A DNA stretch of 12,500 nucleotides from an uncultured Finegoldia sp. (GCF_947252345.1 NZ_CAMXVC010000040.1:1-12500), one strand, 5' to 3'; positions 1 through 7,499 are shown, numbered from the stretch's first letter. The notes: generated from the letters alone by a model not told the origin. Program-made: numbers and translations.

Positions 1-18
1 GGTAGTCGCCAAACAATT

Positions 19-55
19 AAGGTCTAACGTGATTTAATCCGTTAGATCTTTTTTT
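19..55 (+). terminator. Rho-independent terminator of an upstream, off-window gene
   Basis: Bases 19-29 pair with 40-50 over 11 positions, including one G-U pair, around a 10-base loop. Seven T's follow (49-55). The T-run lies only on the right, so it would stop transcription on the + strand. It probably ends a gene lying before the window. Two reading frames at the very start are open for a few codons and stop within or beside the stem, so no protein tail can be assigned. Confidence 0.6.
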
Positions 56-87
56 GTGTTGTTTTTGTTAGACAAAGATAGAAAAGA

Positions 88-316
88 GTGCAAAGATTTC
101 GCGGGGTGACAGTTGCTAGACACACATTGGTCAAGATTTGCGCAAACATCACGCACGAATATCTGGACTACGAAAATAAATAAATTCTAAGCTTGTGAAC
201 CTAAAATTGTGAACTCGTGCTACGCACTCAAACAGCACAATTTTTTTACGGTTCACTTTACTTGAATTTATGATTATTTTCTCCGTATGATATTCTTAGC
301 TTCGATTGTTTGCTTT
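88..316. repeat. Dispersed intergenic repeat, copy A
   Basis: The first 77 bases (88-164) match bases 362-438 at 69 of 77 positions by direct reading. A short tail, TAGCTTCGATTGTTTGCTTT at 297-316, recurs at 498-516 with one base missing. Between head and tail is a hairpin-rich body that differs between the copies. There is no convincing reading frame and no terminal inverted repeat. It looks like a family of non-coding intergenic repeats. Its function is unknown and I cannot name the family. Confidence 0.75.
195..256. other. Nested hairpin inside repeat copy A
   Basis: GTGAACC (195-201) pairs with GGTTCAC (250-256). Inside it AAAATTGTG (203-211) pairs with CACAATTTT (236-244), and inside that GTGC (217-220) pairs with GCAC (224-227) around a three-base loop. 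The middle stem runs into seven T's (241-247), so it could also act as a weak + strand terminator. In copy B the equivalent stretch (about 440-497) keeps a similar CACTCAAA core but different arms. Confidence 0.5.
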
Positions 317-361
317 AAGGTTTCGCTATGTAGGGAAATTGCAGGACTAGGATGAAAAATG

Positions 362-516
362 GTGCAAAGATTTCGCTGGATGACAGTTGCTAGACACACA
401 TAGGTCTGGATTTGTGCAAGCATCTCGCACGAATATCTAAGGTAAAATTTAATGCTTTCGCTCGCTCAGCCTCACTCAAAGGAAATTTTAAAATTTTTAG
501 CTCGATTGTTTGCTTT
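362..516. repeat. Dispersed intergenic repeat, copy B
   Basis: This is a second, shorter copy in the same orientation, starting 274 bases after copy A. The 77-base head (362-438) has eight differences from copy A, and the tail is at 498-516. It ends about 35 bases before the -35 box of the threonine operon promoter, so it is outside the likely transcript. I see no open reading frame of useful length in it. Confidence 0.75.
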
Positions 517-549
517 GTTGGTTAAAATTCAATTTATGATTTGGAAGAT

Positions 550-578
550 TTGACAATTTAAATGATTAATTGTATAAT
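550..578 (+). promoter_or_regulatory. Sigma-A promoter of the threonine operon
   Basis: A consensus TTGACA (550-555) and TATAAT (573-578) are separated by 17 bases, so transcription should start near 585 and leave an AT-rich leader of about 100 bases. The spacer carries an inverted repeat, ACAATT (553-558) and AATTGT (568-573), which could be an operator. I see no T-box, lysine riboswitch or attenuator hairpin in the leader. Confidence 0.85.
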
Positions 579-688
579 TTTAAGAATTACTTATTAGATT
601 TTACATTTTTAGTGGAATTTTAATTGGTTTTCAAGTAAATTTTGAGTTCATATTTTACTTATTTTATAAATTACAAGAAGGGAAAGTA

Positions 689-1999
689 ATGAAAGTTTTA
701 AAATTTGGCGGTAGTTCTCTTGCTGATGCTGTTCAACTTAAAAAGGTTAAGGATATTATTATGGAAGATGATGCACGAAAGTTCATTGTTGTTTCTGCAC
801 CGGGCAAGGGAGCGAATAATAAGCACAAGGTGACTGATTTGTTGGCGATGTGTCACGAATTGAGCGCACATGATTTAAATTTCAATGAAGTCTATGATAT
901 CATCGAGAATATTTACAGGAATATTGTCGATGGTCTTGATTTGAATATTGACATCGACGGGGTTTTGGCGGATGTCAAGGAGCAAATTTCAGATGGGGCA
1001 AGTTATGATTTTGTCGTGAGTCGTGGGGAGTTTATGAGTGCAAAGGTGCTTGCGTCTTTCTTGGGATATGATTTTGTCGATGCGAAGGATTTGATAGTGT
1101 TCAACGAAGGTGAGTTGAATCTCAAAAAATCAGAGGAAAAAATCAAAAGTATTTTGGCAAATCACGAGAGGGCCGTAGTGCCAGGATTTTACGGTGTTGA
1201 TGAAAATGGCAACATAAAAACATTCTCTCGTGGTGGTTCTGATGTGACTGGTTCGGTGATTGCCGCGAGTCTCGATAGCGAAATGTATGAAAATTTTACT
1301 GATGTGTCGGGGTTTTTGGTTGCTGACCCTAGGATTGTGACTAATCCGCATCCTATTGGTACTATAACGTACAATGAATTAAGGGAACTTTCGTATATGG
1401 GTGCAAAGGTGCTTCACGAGGAGGCGATTTTTCCGCTCAGGGATAAGAATATTCCCATAAATATCAAAAACACCAACGCGCCTGATGAGGATGGTACGTT
1501 GATTTTGTCTCAGTGTGATGTCAAAAACAAGAACATTCTAACTGGTATTTCGGGCAAGAAGGATTTTACTGTTATAAATCTTGAAAAGGTGAATATGAAT
1601 ACTGAGAAGGATTTTTTCAGGAAGTTGACTACGGTTTTTGAATCCAACGATATTTTGATTGAGCATATGCCTTCTAGTATTGATTCTGTCTCTGTTTTGG
1701 TTTCAGATTCGGAGATAACTTCCAAATTAAATAAGGTGCTTGAAGAACTGAAGATTTATTTGGATGTGGACAAGGTATCGTGGCAACGTGACATATCCCT
1801 TATTGCCGTCGTTGGTCGCGGTATGATTAACGAGAAGGGCGTGTCTTCGAGGACTTTTACGGCTCTTGCAAAAGAGGGGGTAAACATCAAGATGATTAGC
1901 CAAGGTTCGAGTGAGATAAACATTATTATAGGCGTTGAAACAAAAGATTTTGAAAAGGCAATTCGTTCGATTTACAGGGAATTTTACGAGGAGGATTAA
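689..1999 (+). CDS. lysC: Aspartate kinase (aspartokinase)
   Basis: This enzyme phosphorylates L-aspartate to 4-phospho-aspartate, the committed step to threonine, methionine and lysine, in the cytoplasm. The 436 residues are full length for a single-function aspartokinase. The N-terminal kinase domain (about 1-275) has KFGGSS at 5-10, VVSAPGK at 34-40, SRGE at 111-114, FSRGGSD at 179-185 and TDVSGFLVADPR at 204-215. Two C-terminal ACT domains follow (about 285-360 and 368-436), the second with MISQGSSEINIIIGV at 402-416. These normally bind inhibitory amino acids. ATG 689 is preceded by AGAAGG (676-681) and starts directly at the conserved N-terminus. It is the first gene of the operon and abuts asd. 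Its position suggests that it serves threonine synthesis and may be threonine-sensitive. Which amino acid inhibits it cannot be read from the sequence. The symbol follows common usage. Confidence 0.95.
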   Translation: MKVLKFGGSSLADAVQLKKVKDIIMEDDARKFIVVSAPGKGANNKHKVTDLLAMCHELSAHDLNFNEVYDIIENIYRNIVDGLDLNIDIDGVLADVKEQISDGASYDFVVSRGEFMSAKVLASFLGYDFVDAKDLIVFNEGELNLKKSEEKIKSILANHERAVVPGFYGVDENGNIKTFSRGGSDVTGSVIAASLDSEMYENFTDVSGFLVADPRIVTNPHPIGTITYNELRELSYMGAKVLHEEAIFPLRDKNIPINIKNTNAPDEDGTLILSQCDVKNKNILTGISGKKDFTVINLEKVNMNTEKDFFRKLTTVFESNDILIEHMPSSIDSVSVLVSDSEITSKLNKVLEELKIYLDVDKVSWQRDISLIAVVGRGMINEKGVSSRTFTALAKEGVNIKMISQGSSEINIIIGVETKDFEKAIRSIYREFYEED

Positions 2000-2977
2000 A
2001 TGAAGGTTAATGTAGCGGTTGTGGGTGCAACTGGACTTGTTGGAAGTATGATGTTAAAAGTGTTGAGTGAGAAGAATTTTCCGGTTGATAATTTGTACTT
2101 ATTCAGTTCCGAAAAATCAAATGGCTCTCAAATAGAGTATTGTGGTAAAAAATATACTGTCGAAAAATTGCAAGAAGATTCATTTGAAGGTCGTGATATA
2201 AAGATTGCTTTGTTTTCAGCGGGAGGGGCTGTGAGCGAAAAATACGCTCCGATTGCTGCCAAAGCTGGGGCTATAGTTGTTGATAACAGCTCTTTTTTCA
2301 GAATGAATCCGGAAGTTCCGTTGGTTGTTCCCGAAATCAATCCGCAAGATATCAAAAACAACAATGGTATTATCGCCAATCCAAACTGTTCGACAATTCA
2401 ATCGGTAATTCCACTCAAGCCGATTCACGACAAGTACAAGATTAAAAGGGTGATATATTCGACGTATCAATCCGTGTCAGGCTCTGGAATTAAGGGGATT
2501 TCTGATTTGGAAGATGGAACGCAACTTGCGTACAAATATCCAATAAAAAATAATTGTATCGCTCAAATCGATGTATTCACGGACAACGGATATACTAAGG
2601 AAGAGATGAAAATGATAAATGAAACGAAGAAAATTCTGCACGATGACGACATTCGTGTGACTGCAACGACTGTTCGTGTTCCTGTAAAATGTTCGCACTG
2701 TGTATCCATCAATGTAGAGGTGGAAAATCCTTTTGAACTCGAAGATGTGAAGAAGATTCTATCTGATTATCCGGGAATAGTCCTACAAGATGATATTTCC
2801 AATGACATTTACCCAATGCCGATAACGTCTGCTGGCAAAAATGAGGTTTTTGTAGGTCGTATTAGGCGTGACTTTACGGTGGATAACGGGCTAAATTTGT
2901 GGTGTTGTGCGGATAATATCAGAAAAGGTGCTGCGACTAATGCGGTGCAAATTGCAGAAAAAATCTTGGAGGGTTAA
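2000..2977 (+). CDS. asd: Aspartate-semialdehyde dehydrogenase
   Basis: This enzyme reduces 4-phospho-aspartate to aspartate 4-semialdehyde with NADPH, the second step of the pathway. The 325 residues are a usual length. The N-terminal nucleotide-binding fold has GATGLVG at 9-15. The catalytic cysteine is Cys130 in NPNCST (128-132), and the likely catalytic histidine is His233 in RVPVKCSHC (226-234). The C-terminal NAVQIAEKIL is also typical of the family. ATG 2000 follows the aspartokinase TAA (1997-1999) with no gap, and its ribosome binding site GAGGAGGA (1988-1995) lies inside the upstream gene, so translation is probably coupled. The unusual His flanks, CSHC, put two extra cysteines beside the active site. 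I found no sign of truncation. Confidence 0.96.
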   Translation: MKVNVAVVGATGLVGSMMLKVLSEKNFPVDNLYLFSSEKSNGSQIEYCGKKYTVEKLQEDSFEGRDIKIALFSAGGAVSEKYAPIAAKAGAIVVDNSSFFRMNPEVPLVVPEINPQDIKNNNGIIANPNCSTIQSVIPLKPIHDKYKIKRVIYSTYQSVSGSGIKGISDLEDGTQLAYKYPIKNNCIAQIDVFTDNGYTKEEMKMINETKKILHDDDIRVTATTVRVPVKCSHCVSINVEVENPFELEDVKKILSDYPGIVLQDDISNDIYPMPITSAGKNEVFVGRIRRDFTVDNGLNLWCCADNIRKGAATNAVQIAEKILEG

Positions 2978-2978
2978 T

Positions 2979-4160
2979 TTGAAAATCGCAATGATGGGAT
3001 TTGGCACTGTAGGAATCGGTGTCGAAGAAATTTTGTTTAAAAAAAGAAAATCCCTTTTGAAAAACAATTTTGACATACAAATGGACAGAGTTTTGGTGAA
3101 GAATATGGATAAACAGAGAAATCCTCATCAAACAGACCTCGTATTCACTGACGATTTCGACGAGATTTTAAACTCCGATGTGAGCACAGTCATTGATGTG
3201 ACATCGGGCTTGGAAGATACTCACGAGCAGATTGTATCGTTGATGAAGGCAGGAAAAAATATCGTCACGGCGAACAAGGCTGTTGTGTCGAAATATTTTG
3301 AAGAGTTGAGTGAACTTGCAAGGCTCAACGATGTGTATTTTTCTTACGAAGCTTCCGTTGCGGGGGCAATCCCAGTGATTCACCCAATAATGGAAGAAGT
3401 TTTTATTAGCGATATGAATAAAATATACGGGATTTTGAACGGAACGTCCAATTATATTTTGTCGAAGATGGAAAACGAAAATTCGTCGTACGAAGAAGTT
3501 TTGAAAAAGGCACAGGATTTGGGTTATGCCGAGGCTGATCCGACTGCGGATGTCGGCGGATTCGATGCGATGAGAAAAATCAGAATCTTGTCATCACTTA
3601 TTTACAATTCGCAAATAGACGAGCAAGACATATTCACGTTCGGGATTTCAAGTGTTACAAAAGATGATTTTGATTTTGCCAAGGCGATGGGATGTTCCAT
3701 TCGACTGCTCGCAAAGTCGACTTTGATTGGGAATAAGATAAATATTTCGGTGATTCCAACATTTTTGAAGGATGATTTTTTCAGCAAAACATTCGACGGG
3801 ACAAATGCACTCAAAGTTTGGGGAGAAAATTTCGTATCGTACGAATTTAAGGGTCCAGGAGCAGGGAAATTCGAAACTGCGGACGCTGTTTTGCGGGATT
3901 TGTTGAGGATTCTGTCCGATAGAGAAATGAAAACTTTTTGTGATGCGGCAAACTGCTTCGAAGTACAAAACAACTTGAAAAGCAAATTTTACATCAGAAC
4001 GACGGATGTTTCGGACAAATTAAAAAATGTGATAGATGAGGAAAAAATAGCAGGAAAAAATCATTTGATTATCACTAAAAAAATGAACTTGGATGAATTA
4101 AAAGCTGCAATTGGAAATATGGAGGCAGTGTTCATTGCGGAGATTGAGGAGGAGTTATGA
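2979..4160 (+). CDS. hom: Homoserine dehydrogenase with a reduced ACT-like tail
   Basis: This enzyme reduces aspartate 4-semialdehyde to homoserine with NAD(P)H, the third step of the pathway. I take TTG 2979 as the start. It has GGAGGG (2968-2973) five bases upstream and places the nucleotide-binding motif GFGTVG at residues 7-12. Upstream in-frame ATGs lie inside asd without a ribosome binding site. The product has 393 residues. TANK is at 97-100, EASVAGAIP at 124-132, NGTSNYI at 154-160 and AEADPTADVGGFDAMRK at 184-200, which holds the acidic substrate-binding residues and the likely catalytic Lys200. GPGAG is at 292-296. Residues 334-393 resemble an ACT domain but are short: a strand, helix, strand, helix, strand order with no DxPGVL loop and apparently no second strand. 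It is the third gene of the operon and overlaps the next gene by four bases (ATGA). Confidence 0.95.
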   Translation: MKIAMMGFGTVGIGVEEILFKKRKSLLKNNFDIQMDRVLVKNMDKQRNPHQTDLVFTDDFDEILNSDVSTVIDVTSGLEDTHEQIVSLMKAGKNIVTANKAVVSKYFEELSELARLNDVYFSYEASVAGAIPVIHPIMEEVFISDMNKIYGILNGTSNYILSKMENENSSYEEVLKKAQDLGYAEADPTADVGGFDAMRKIRILSSLIYNSQIDEQDIFTFGISSVTKDDFDFAKAMGCSIRLLAKSTLIGNKINISVIPTFLKDDFFSKTFDGTNALKVWGENFVSYEFKGPGAGKFETADAVLRDLLRILSDREMKTFCDAANCFEVQNNLKSKFYIRTTDVSDKLKNVIDEEKIAGKNHLIITKKMNLDELKAAIGNMEAVFIAEIEEEL

Positions 4161-6451
4161 GATTTTTATCGACAAGAAATTCAAAATTAAAAGTTTCTTC
4201 AAAAGAAGCAATTTTGAGAGGAATAAGCGATGATGGAGGGCTTTTTGTCCCTGAATCGTTCCCGAAATTTGACATAATGGAGAATTTGAATCTCTCATAT
4301 ACGGAACTTTGCCACAAAATCCTATCGCTTTATTTCACTGATTTTGACAGCGACGAATTAATGGAAATCGTCGAAAAATCCTATGCTAGTTTCAAAGGTA
4401 AAATCGCAAAAGTAGCTTACAAAAAAGATTTTTACCTTGAACTTTACCACGGAAGAACGTCGGCTTTTAAAGATTTTGCACTTTGCCTGCTTCCAAATCT
4501 TATGATTTATGCGAAGAAATCTCTTGGGGAAAATTACAAAACGCTCATTCTCACAGCGACATCGGGCGACACCGGAAAGGCAGCTCTTGAAGGATTTTAC
4601 AATACGGAAAACATAGACATCTTGGTTTTGTATCCAACACAGGGAGTCAGCGCCATCCAAAAAGCACAAATGGACACGACATCATCTCTCAACTCGAAGG
4701 TCATATCAATTGACGGAAATTTTGATGACGCGCAGACTGCTATCAAGAAAATCTTCAACGACGATGTAATCAACCAACAATTGAAAAACAACGACGTCTA
4801 CCTTTCTTCTGCAAATTCCATCAATATAGGAAGGCTTATTCCACAAATTGTGTACTATTTTTTCGCTTATCAAGATTTGATTAACAACAAAAAAATATCA
4901 GCAGGTGAAAAAATCTCCTTCTGCGTGCCGACGGGAAATTTCGGAGACATATTGGCAGGCTACTACGCAAAAGAAATGGGACTTCCAATCGACAAACTCG
5001 TCATAGCATCAAACGACAACAACGTTTTGACGGACTTTTTCACGACGGGGATATACGACGCCAACAGAAAACTTGTCAAAACAATTTCGCCATCAATGGA
5101 CATCTTGATTTCGTCCAATCTCGAAAGATTGATTTATCACAAATCTTCCGACCAAATTGTAATGGAAAAGATGAAAGAATTAAAAGAGTCGAACAAATTC
5201 AGCTTTGATGGAGATTTCAAGGAATTTTTGTGCGGATTTGCAACAGAAGATGAAACCAAGAAAACAATAGCAAAAGTTTTCGAGAACGAAGGGTATTTGA
5301 TGGACACACACACGGCAGTTGCGAAAAATATCACAGATAAGCTCGACCTCGACAAAACAGTCATCTTGTCGACGGCAAGTCCCTATAAGTTTGCATCGAC
5401 AGTGCTCCAATCAATAGGAGGGGAGGTTTCGGATGATGAATTTGAAAACATCAAAAGACTATTCGACAAGACGAAAGTAGAAATACCGACAGAAATCGAA
5501 AAATTGCATTCCAAGAAAATCATTCACAACACGAAAATCTCCAAAAATGAAATAGCGAACGAAGTCGTAAAATTCGCCAAGCGTGGCAAAAGAATATCCG
5601 TTCCAGCAACGTCTGCAAACATCGGGCCGGGATTTGACGCACTTGGATTCGCACTGACACTCTTTAACAGTTGTGAATTTAAAGTGACAAACGAAAAAGA
5701 AGAATTTCAACAAAATTTAGCGGACAATTTAATCTACAAATCATACCAAAAAGCCTTTGATTGCTACGATAAACAAGCAATTCCGGTAAAATTTGACACC
5801 ACAACAAACATACCGATATCACGAGGACTCGGCTCATCTGCAGCGTGCATCGTGATGGGAATATTGGCGGCGTTTTATGTCATGGGGAAAAATTTTGACA
5901 AAAAAGAAATCTTGAAAATAGCGACACAAATCGAAGGTCACCCGGACAACGTAGCACCGGCGATATTTTCAGGTGCAGTCGCATCAATCTTAAAAGACGA
6001 TGAAGTATTTGTCGAAAAGTTTGAAATTTTCGATAAATTCAAATTCCTAGCGATAATTCCGAACTTCGAACTGTCAACAAAAAAAGCAAGACAAGCATTA
6101 CCGAAAAACTACACAAAAGAGGATGTTGTACACAACATTTCCAGAGTTTCAATGCTCATATTGGCATTGATTTCGGGAAACGAGGACAACTTGAAAGTAG
6201 CGCTCGAAGACAAAATCCACGAACCGTACAGATTGAAATTAATCCCAGAAATCGACAAAATCGAAGAAATAATCGCACATTCATCCGCCATTGGACACTA
6301 CCTAAGCGGAGCAGGCTCGACTATAATGGTGATATTAAAATCCGATGACAACACATCAGAACAACAAATAAGAAACAAACTCGAAAAACTATCCAACACC
6401 TACACAGTAGTGCAACTTGAAGTCGACAAACAAGGTGCGTTTATAATCTAA
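4157..6451 (+). CDS. thrC/thrB: Bifunctional threonine synthase-homoserine kinase fusion
   Basis: This single 764-residue protein carries the last two steps of threonine synthesis. Residues 1 to about 460 are threonine synthase (PLP enzyme; O-phosphohomoserine to threonine). The PLP lysine is K105 in HGRTSAFKD (98-106), with TATSGDTG at 133-140, SANSINIGRL at 218-227, PTGNFGD at 258-264 and STASPYKF at 405-412. Residues about 478-764 are homoserine kinase of the GHMP family: VPATSANIGPGFDALGFAL at 482-500, the ATP loop RGLGSSAA at 556-563, EGHPDNVAP at 593-601 and SGAGSTIM at 717-724. Both halves look complete and keep their key motifs. The join (about 458-480) is one helix-like stretch with no flexible linker and no methionine where a separate kinase would start. 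ATG 4157 overlaps the hom stop and has GAGGAGGAG (4146-4154). The order is product-to-precursor, because the C-terminal kinase makes the substrate of the N-terminal synthase. Confidence 0.95.
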   Translation: MRFLSTRNSKLKVSSKEAILRGISDDGGLFVPESFPKFDIMENLNLSYTELCHKILSLYFTDFDSDELMEIVEKSYASFKGKIAKVAYKKDFYLELYHGRTSAFKDFALCLLPNLMIYAKKSLGENYKTLILTATSGDTGKAALEGFYNTENIDILVLYPTQGVSAIQKAQMDTTSSLNSKVISIDGNFDDAQTAIKKIFNDDVINQQLKNNDVYLSSANSINIGRLIPQIVYYFFAYQDLINNKKISAGEKISFCVPTGNFGDILAGYYAKEMGLPIDKLVIASNDNNVLTDFFTTGIYDANRKLVKTISPSMDILISSNLERLIYHKSSDQIVMEKMKELKESNKFSFDGDFKEFLCGFATEDETKKTIAKVFENEGYLMDTHTAVAKNITDKLDLDKTVILSTASPYKFASTVLQSIGGEVSDDEFENIKRLFDKTKVEIPTEIEKLHSKKIIHNTKISKNEIANEVVKFAKRGKRISVPATSANIGPGFDALGFALTLFNSCEFKVTNEKEEFQQNLADNLIYKSYQKAFDCYDKQAIPVKFDTTTNIPISRGLGSSAACIVMGILAAFYVMGKNFDKKEILKIATQIEGHPDNVAPAIFSGAVASILKDDEVFVEKFEIFDKFKFLAIIPNFELSTKKARQALPKNYTKEDVVHNISRVSMLILALISGNEDNLKVALEDKIHEPYRLKLIPEIDKIEEIIAHSSAIGHYLSGAGSTIMVILKSDDNTSEQQIRNKLEKLSNTYTVVQLEVDKQGAFII

Positions 6452-6480
6452 ACAACACATAAAATCGAACGACAACATTG

Positions 6481-6509
6481 AAGGATGAGTCTCTGACTCG
6501 TCCTTTTTT
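6481..6509 (+). terminator. Rho-independent terminator of the threonine operon
   Basis: AAGGATGAGTC (6481-6491) pairs with GACTCGTCCTT (6495-6505), with one G-U pair, around a three-base loop. Six T's follow (6504-6509). It sits 30 bases after the thrC/thrB stop codon. Confidence 0.9.
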
Positions 6510-6523
6510 GGTGGGAAATTTTA

Positions 6524-6545
6524 ATTTGTATAGTATAATACAAAT
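6524..6545. promoter_or_regulatory. Inverted repeat over a TATAAT box (possible operator/promoter)
   Basis: ATTTGTAT (6524-6531) and ATACAAAT (6538-6545) form perfect 8-base arms around a six-base spacer. TATAAT at 6534-6539 lies in the middle. There is no good -35 box at the right distance. It could be a repressor-type operator upstream of the regulator gene, but that rests only on symmetry and position. The rest of 6510-6700 shows no recognisable feature. Confidence 0.3.
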
Positions 6546-6696
6546 GAGAACGATTAAAATTATCGAAAATAATGGCGAAATGATTTGCGAAAAAATATCT
6601 GCACAATTTCAAATCCAGAAATATTTTGTGGCTAACACATTTACACAAAGATAAACGCCGAAATTGTGGGAGATTTTCGATGTTAATTATAGTTTC

Positions 6697-6725
6697 TTGT
6701 GGAAACGGATGGAAAAATATATTAT
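6697..6725 (+). promoter_or_regulatory. Candidate promoter of the XRE regulator
   Basis: TTGTGG (6697-6702) and TATTAT (6720-6725) are 17 bases apart, each differing from consensus at one or two positions. A start near 6732 would leave a leader of about 15 bases beginning just before the ribosome binding site. Confidence 0.45.
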
Positions 6726-6746
6726 TGTGACATAGGAGGGATAAAA

Positions 6747-7274
6747 ATGTTGAACGAAAATATAAAATCGCTTAGAAAATCAAATGGATTGTCACAAGAA
6801 CAATTAGCCGATAAAATGCACGTCGTCAGACAAACAGTATCGAAATGGGAGAGAGGCTTGTCCGTTCCAGATTCCGATTATCTGATAAAATTATCGGGAA
6901 TCTTGCAAACATCCGTAAGTGTACTATTAGGAGAAAACATAGAAGAAACACAACAAACAGAACTAGATAAAATATCCGAAAAACTCGAAGAAATAAATCT
7001 TCAGTTCTTCGAAAACAAGAAAAAGAAAATCACAATTTGCAGGAATATATTCATCGCAGTAGATGTGTTAATAGTCCTCGTCTTCTTAGCTTTGTTTTTT
7101 ATGAAAAGCAGCTATTTAGAATGGGATACAACAGATTCAAATACAGCAGTAATGAAATTTATCTTGCAGAGCTTCGAATGGGGATTTGTGAGAATTTTTC
7201 CGATAATATTTGTGATTTGCACAGCAGTTATATTTGTATTTAACAGGAAATTGAAAAGCATTAATGTGATATAA
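6747..7274 (+). CDS. XRE-family DNA-binding protein with a membrane tail
   Basis: This is a probable transcription regulator of 175 residues. Residues 3 to about 62 form a Cro/CI-type helix-turn-helix: SQEQLADKMHV at 16-26 followed by the recognition segment VRQTVSKWERG at 27-37, then PDSDYLIKLSGIL at 41-53. A charged, coiled-coil-like stretch (about 68-96) leads to two hydrophobic segments, about 98-119 and 148-166, which should span the membrane. The start is ATG 6747, with AGGAGGG (6734-6740) six bases upstream. An in-frame ATG at 6699 lacks a ribosome binding site and would add 16 residues before the domain. Membrane-tethered XRE proteins of this layout are common in Bacillota, but their signals are mostly unknown. 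It lies between the threonine operon and the cation pump with terminators on both sides, so its targets cannot be inferred with confidence. Confidence 0.9.
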   Translation: MLNENIKSLRKSNGLSQEQLADKMHVVRQTVSKWERGLSVPDSDYLIKLSGILQTSVSVLLGENIEETQQTELDKISEKLEEINLQFFENKKKKITICRNIFIAVDVLIVLVFLALFFMKSSYLEWDTTDSNTAVMKFILQSFEWGFVRIFPIIFVICTAVIFVFNRKLKSINVI

Positions 7275-7359
7275 TTAGCTTTTATTTCCAAAAAATCGGA
7301 CCAATTTTTATTTTTTACAAAACGTCTAGTGTGAATCATTTTACAAAGACGACACAGAT

Positions 7360-7393
7360 AGCACACTGACAGAAATGTTATGTGTGCTTTTTG
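7360..7393 (+). terminator. Rho-independent terminator after the XRE gene
   Basis: Bases 7360-7371 pair with 7376-7388 around a GAAA loop (7372-7375), with one bulged base at 7381. Five T's follow (7388-7392). This separates the regulator from the ATPase gene. Bases 7275-7359 contain no gene that I can see. Confidence 0.75.
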
Positions 7394-7447
7394 TTTGCAA
7401 ATAATTAAAATATTGATGTGGGGATTTTTTATAAATAACTATATCCA

Positions 7448-7476
7448 TTGCAATTATTAGTTATTAGCAATATACT
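7448..7476 (+). promoter_or_regulatory. Sigma-A promoter of the P-type ATPase
   Basis: TTGCAA (7448-7453) and TATACT (7471-7476) are separated by 17 bases, giving a start near 7483 and a leader too short (about 17 bases) for a riboswitch. ATTGC (7447-7451) and GCAAT (7466-7470) form an inverted repeat over the spacer that could bind a regulator. Confidence 0.65.
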
Positions 7477-7499
7477 TTGTTTAAGATGAGGAGGTTGGA

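Noticed and set aside
88..438. A CRISPR array
   Set aside because: There are only two copies, the 77-base repeat units are too long, the period is 274 bases, and no cas genes are present.
2907..2978. A longer homoserine dehydrogenase starting at ATG 2907
   Set aside because: The extra 24 residues would lie inside asd, have no ribosome binding site and do not fit the family N-terminus. TTG 2979 has GGAGGG at good spacing.
6544..6654. A 36-codon reading frame beginning at ATG 6544
   Set aside because: It has no ribosome binding site, starts only four bases after a TATAAT box, and has no recognisable motif. Chance is the simpler explanation.
6699..6746. A 16-residue longer XRE protein starting at ATG 6699
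   Set aside because: It has no ribosome binding site, and the -35 and -10 boxes of the likely promoter overlap this stretch. ATG 6747 has a strong AGGAGGG.
7394..7499. An M-box (Mg2+) riboswitch before the ATPase
   Set aside because: The predicted leader is only about 17 bases, and I recognise no M-box conserved segments between the terminator and the start codon.
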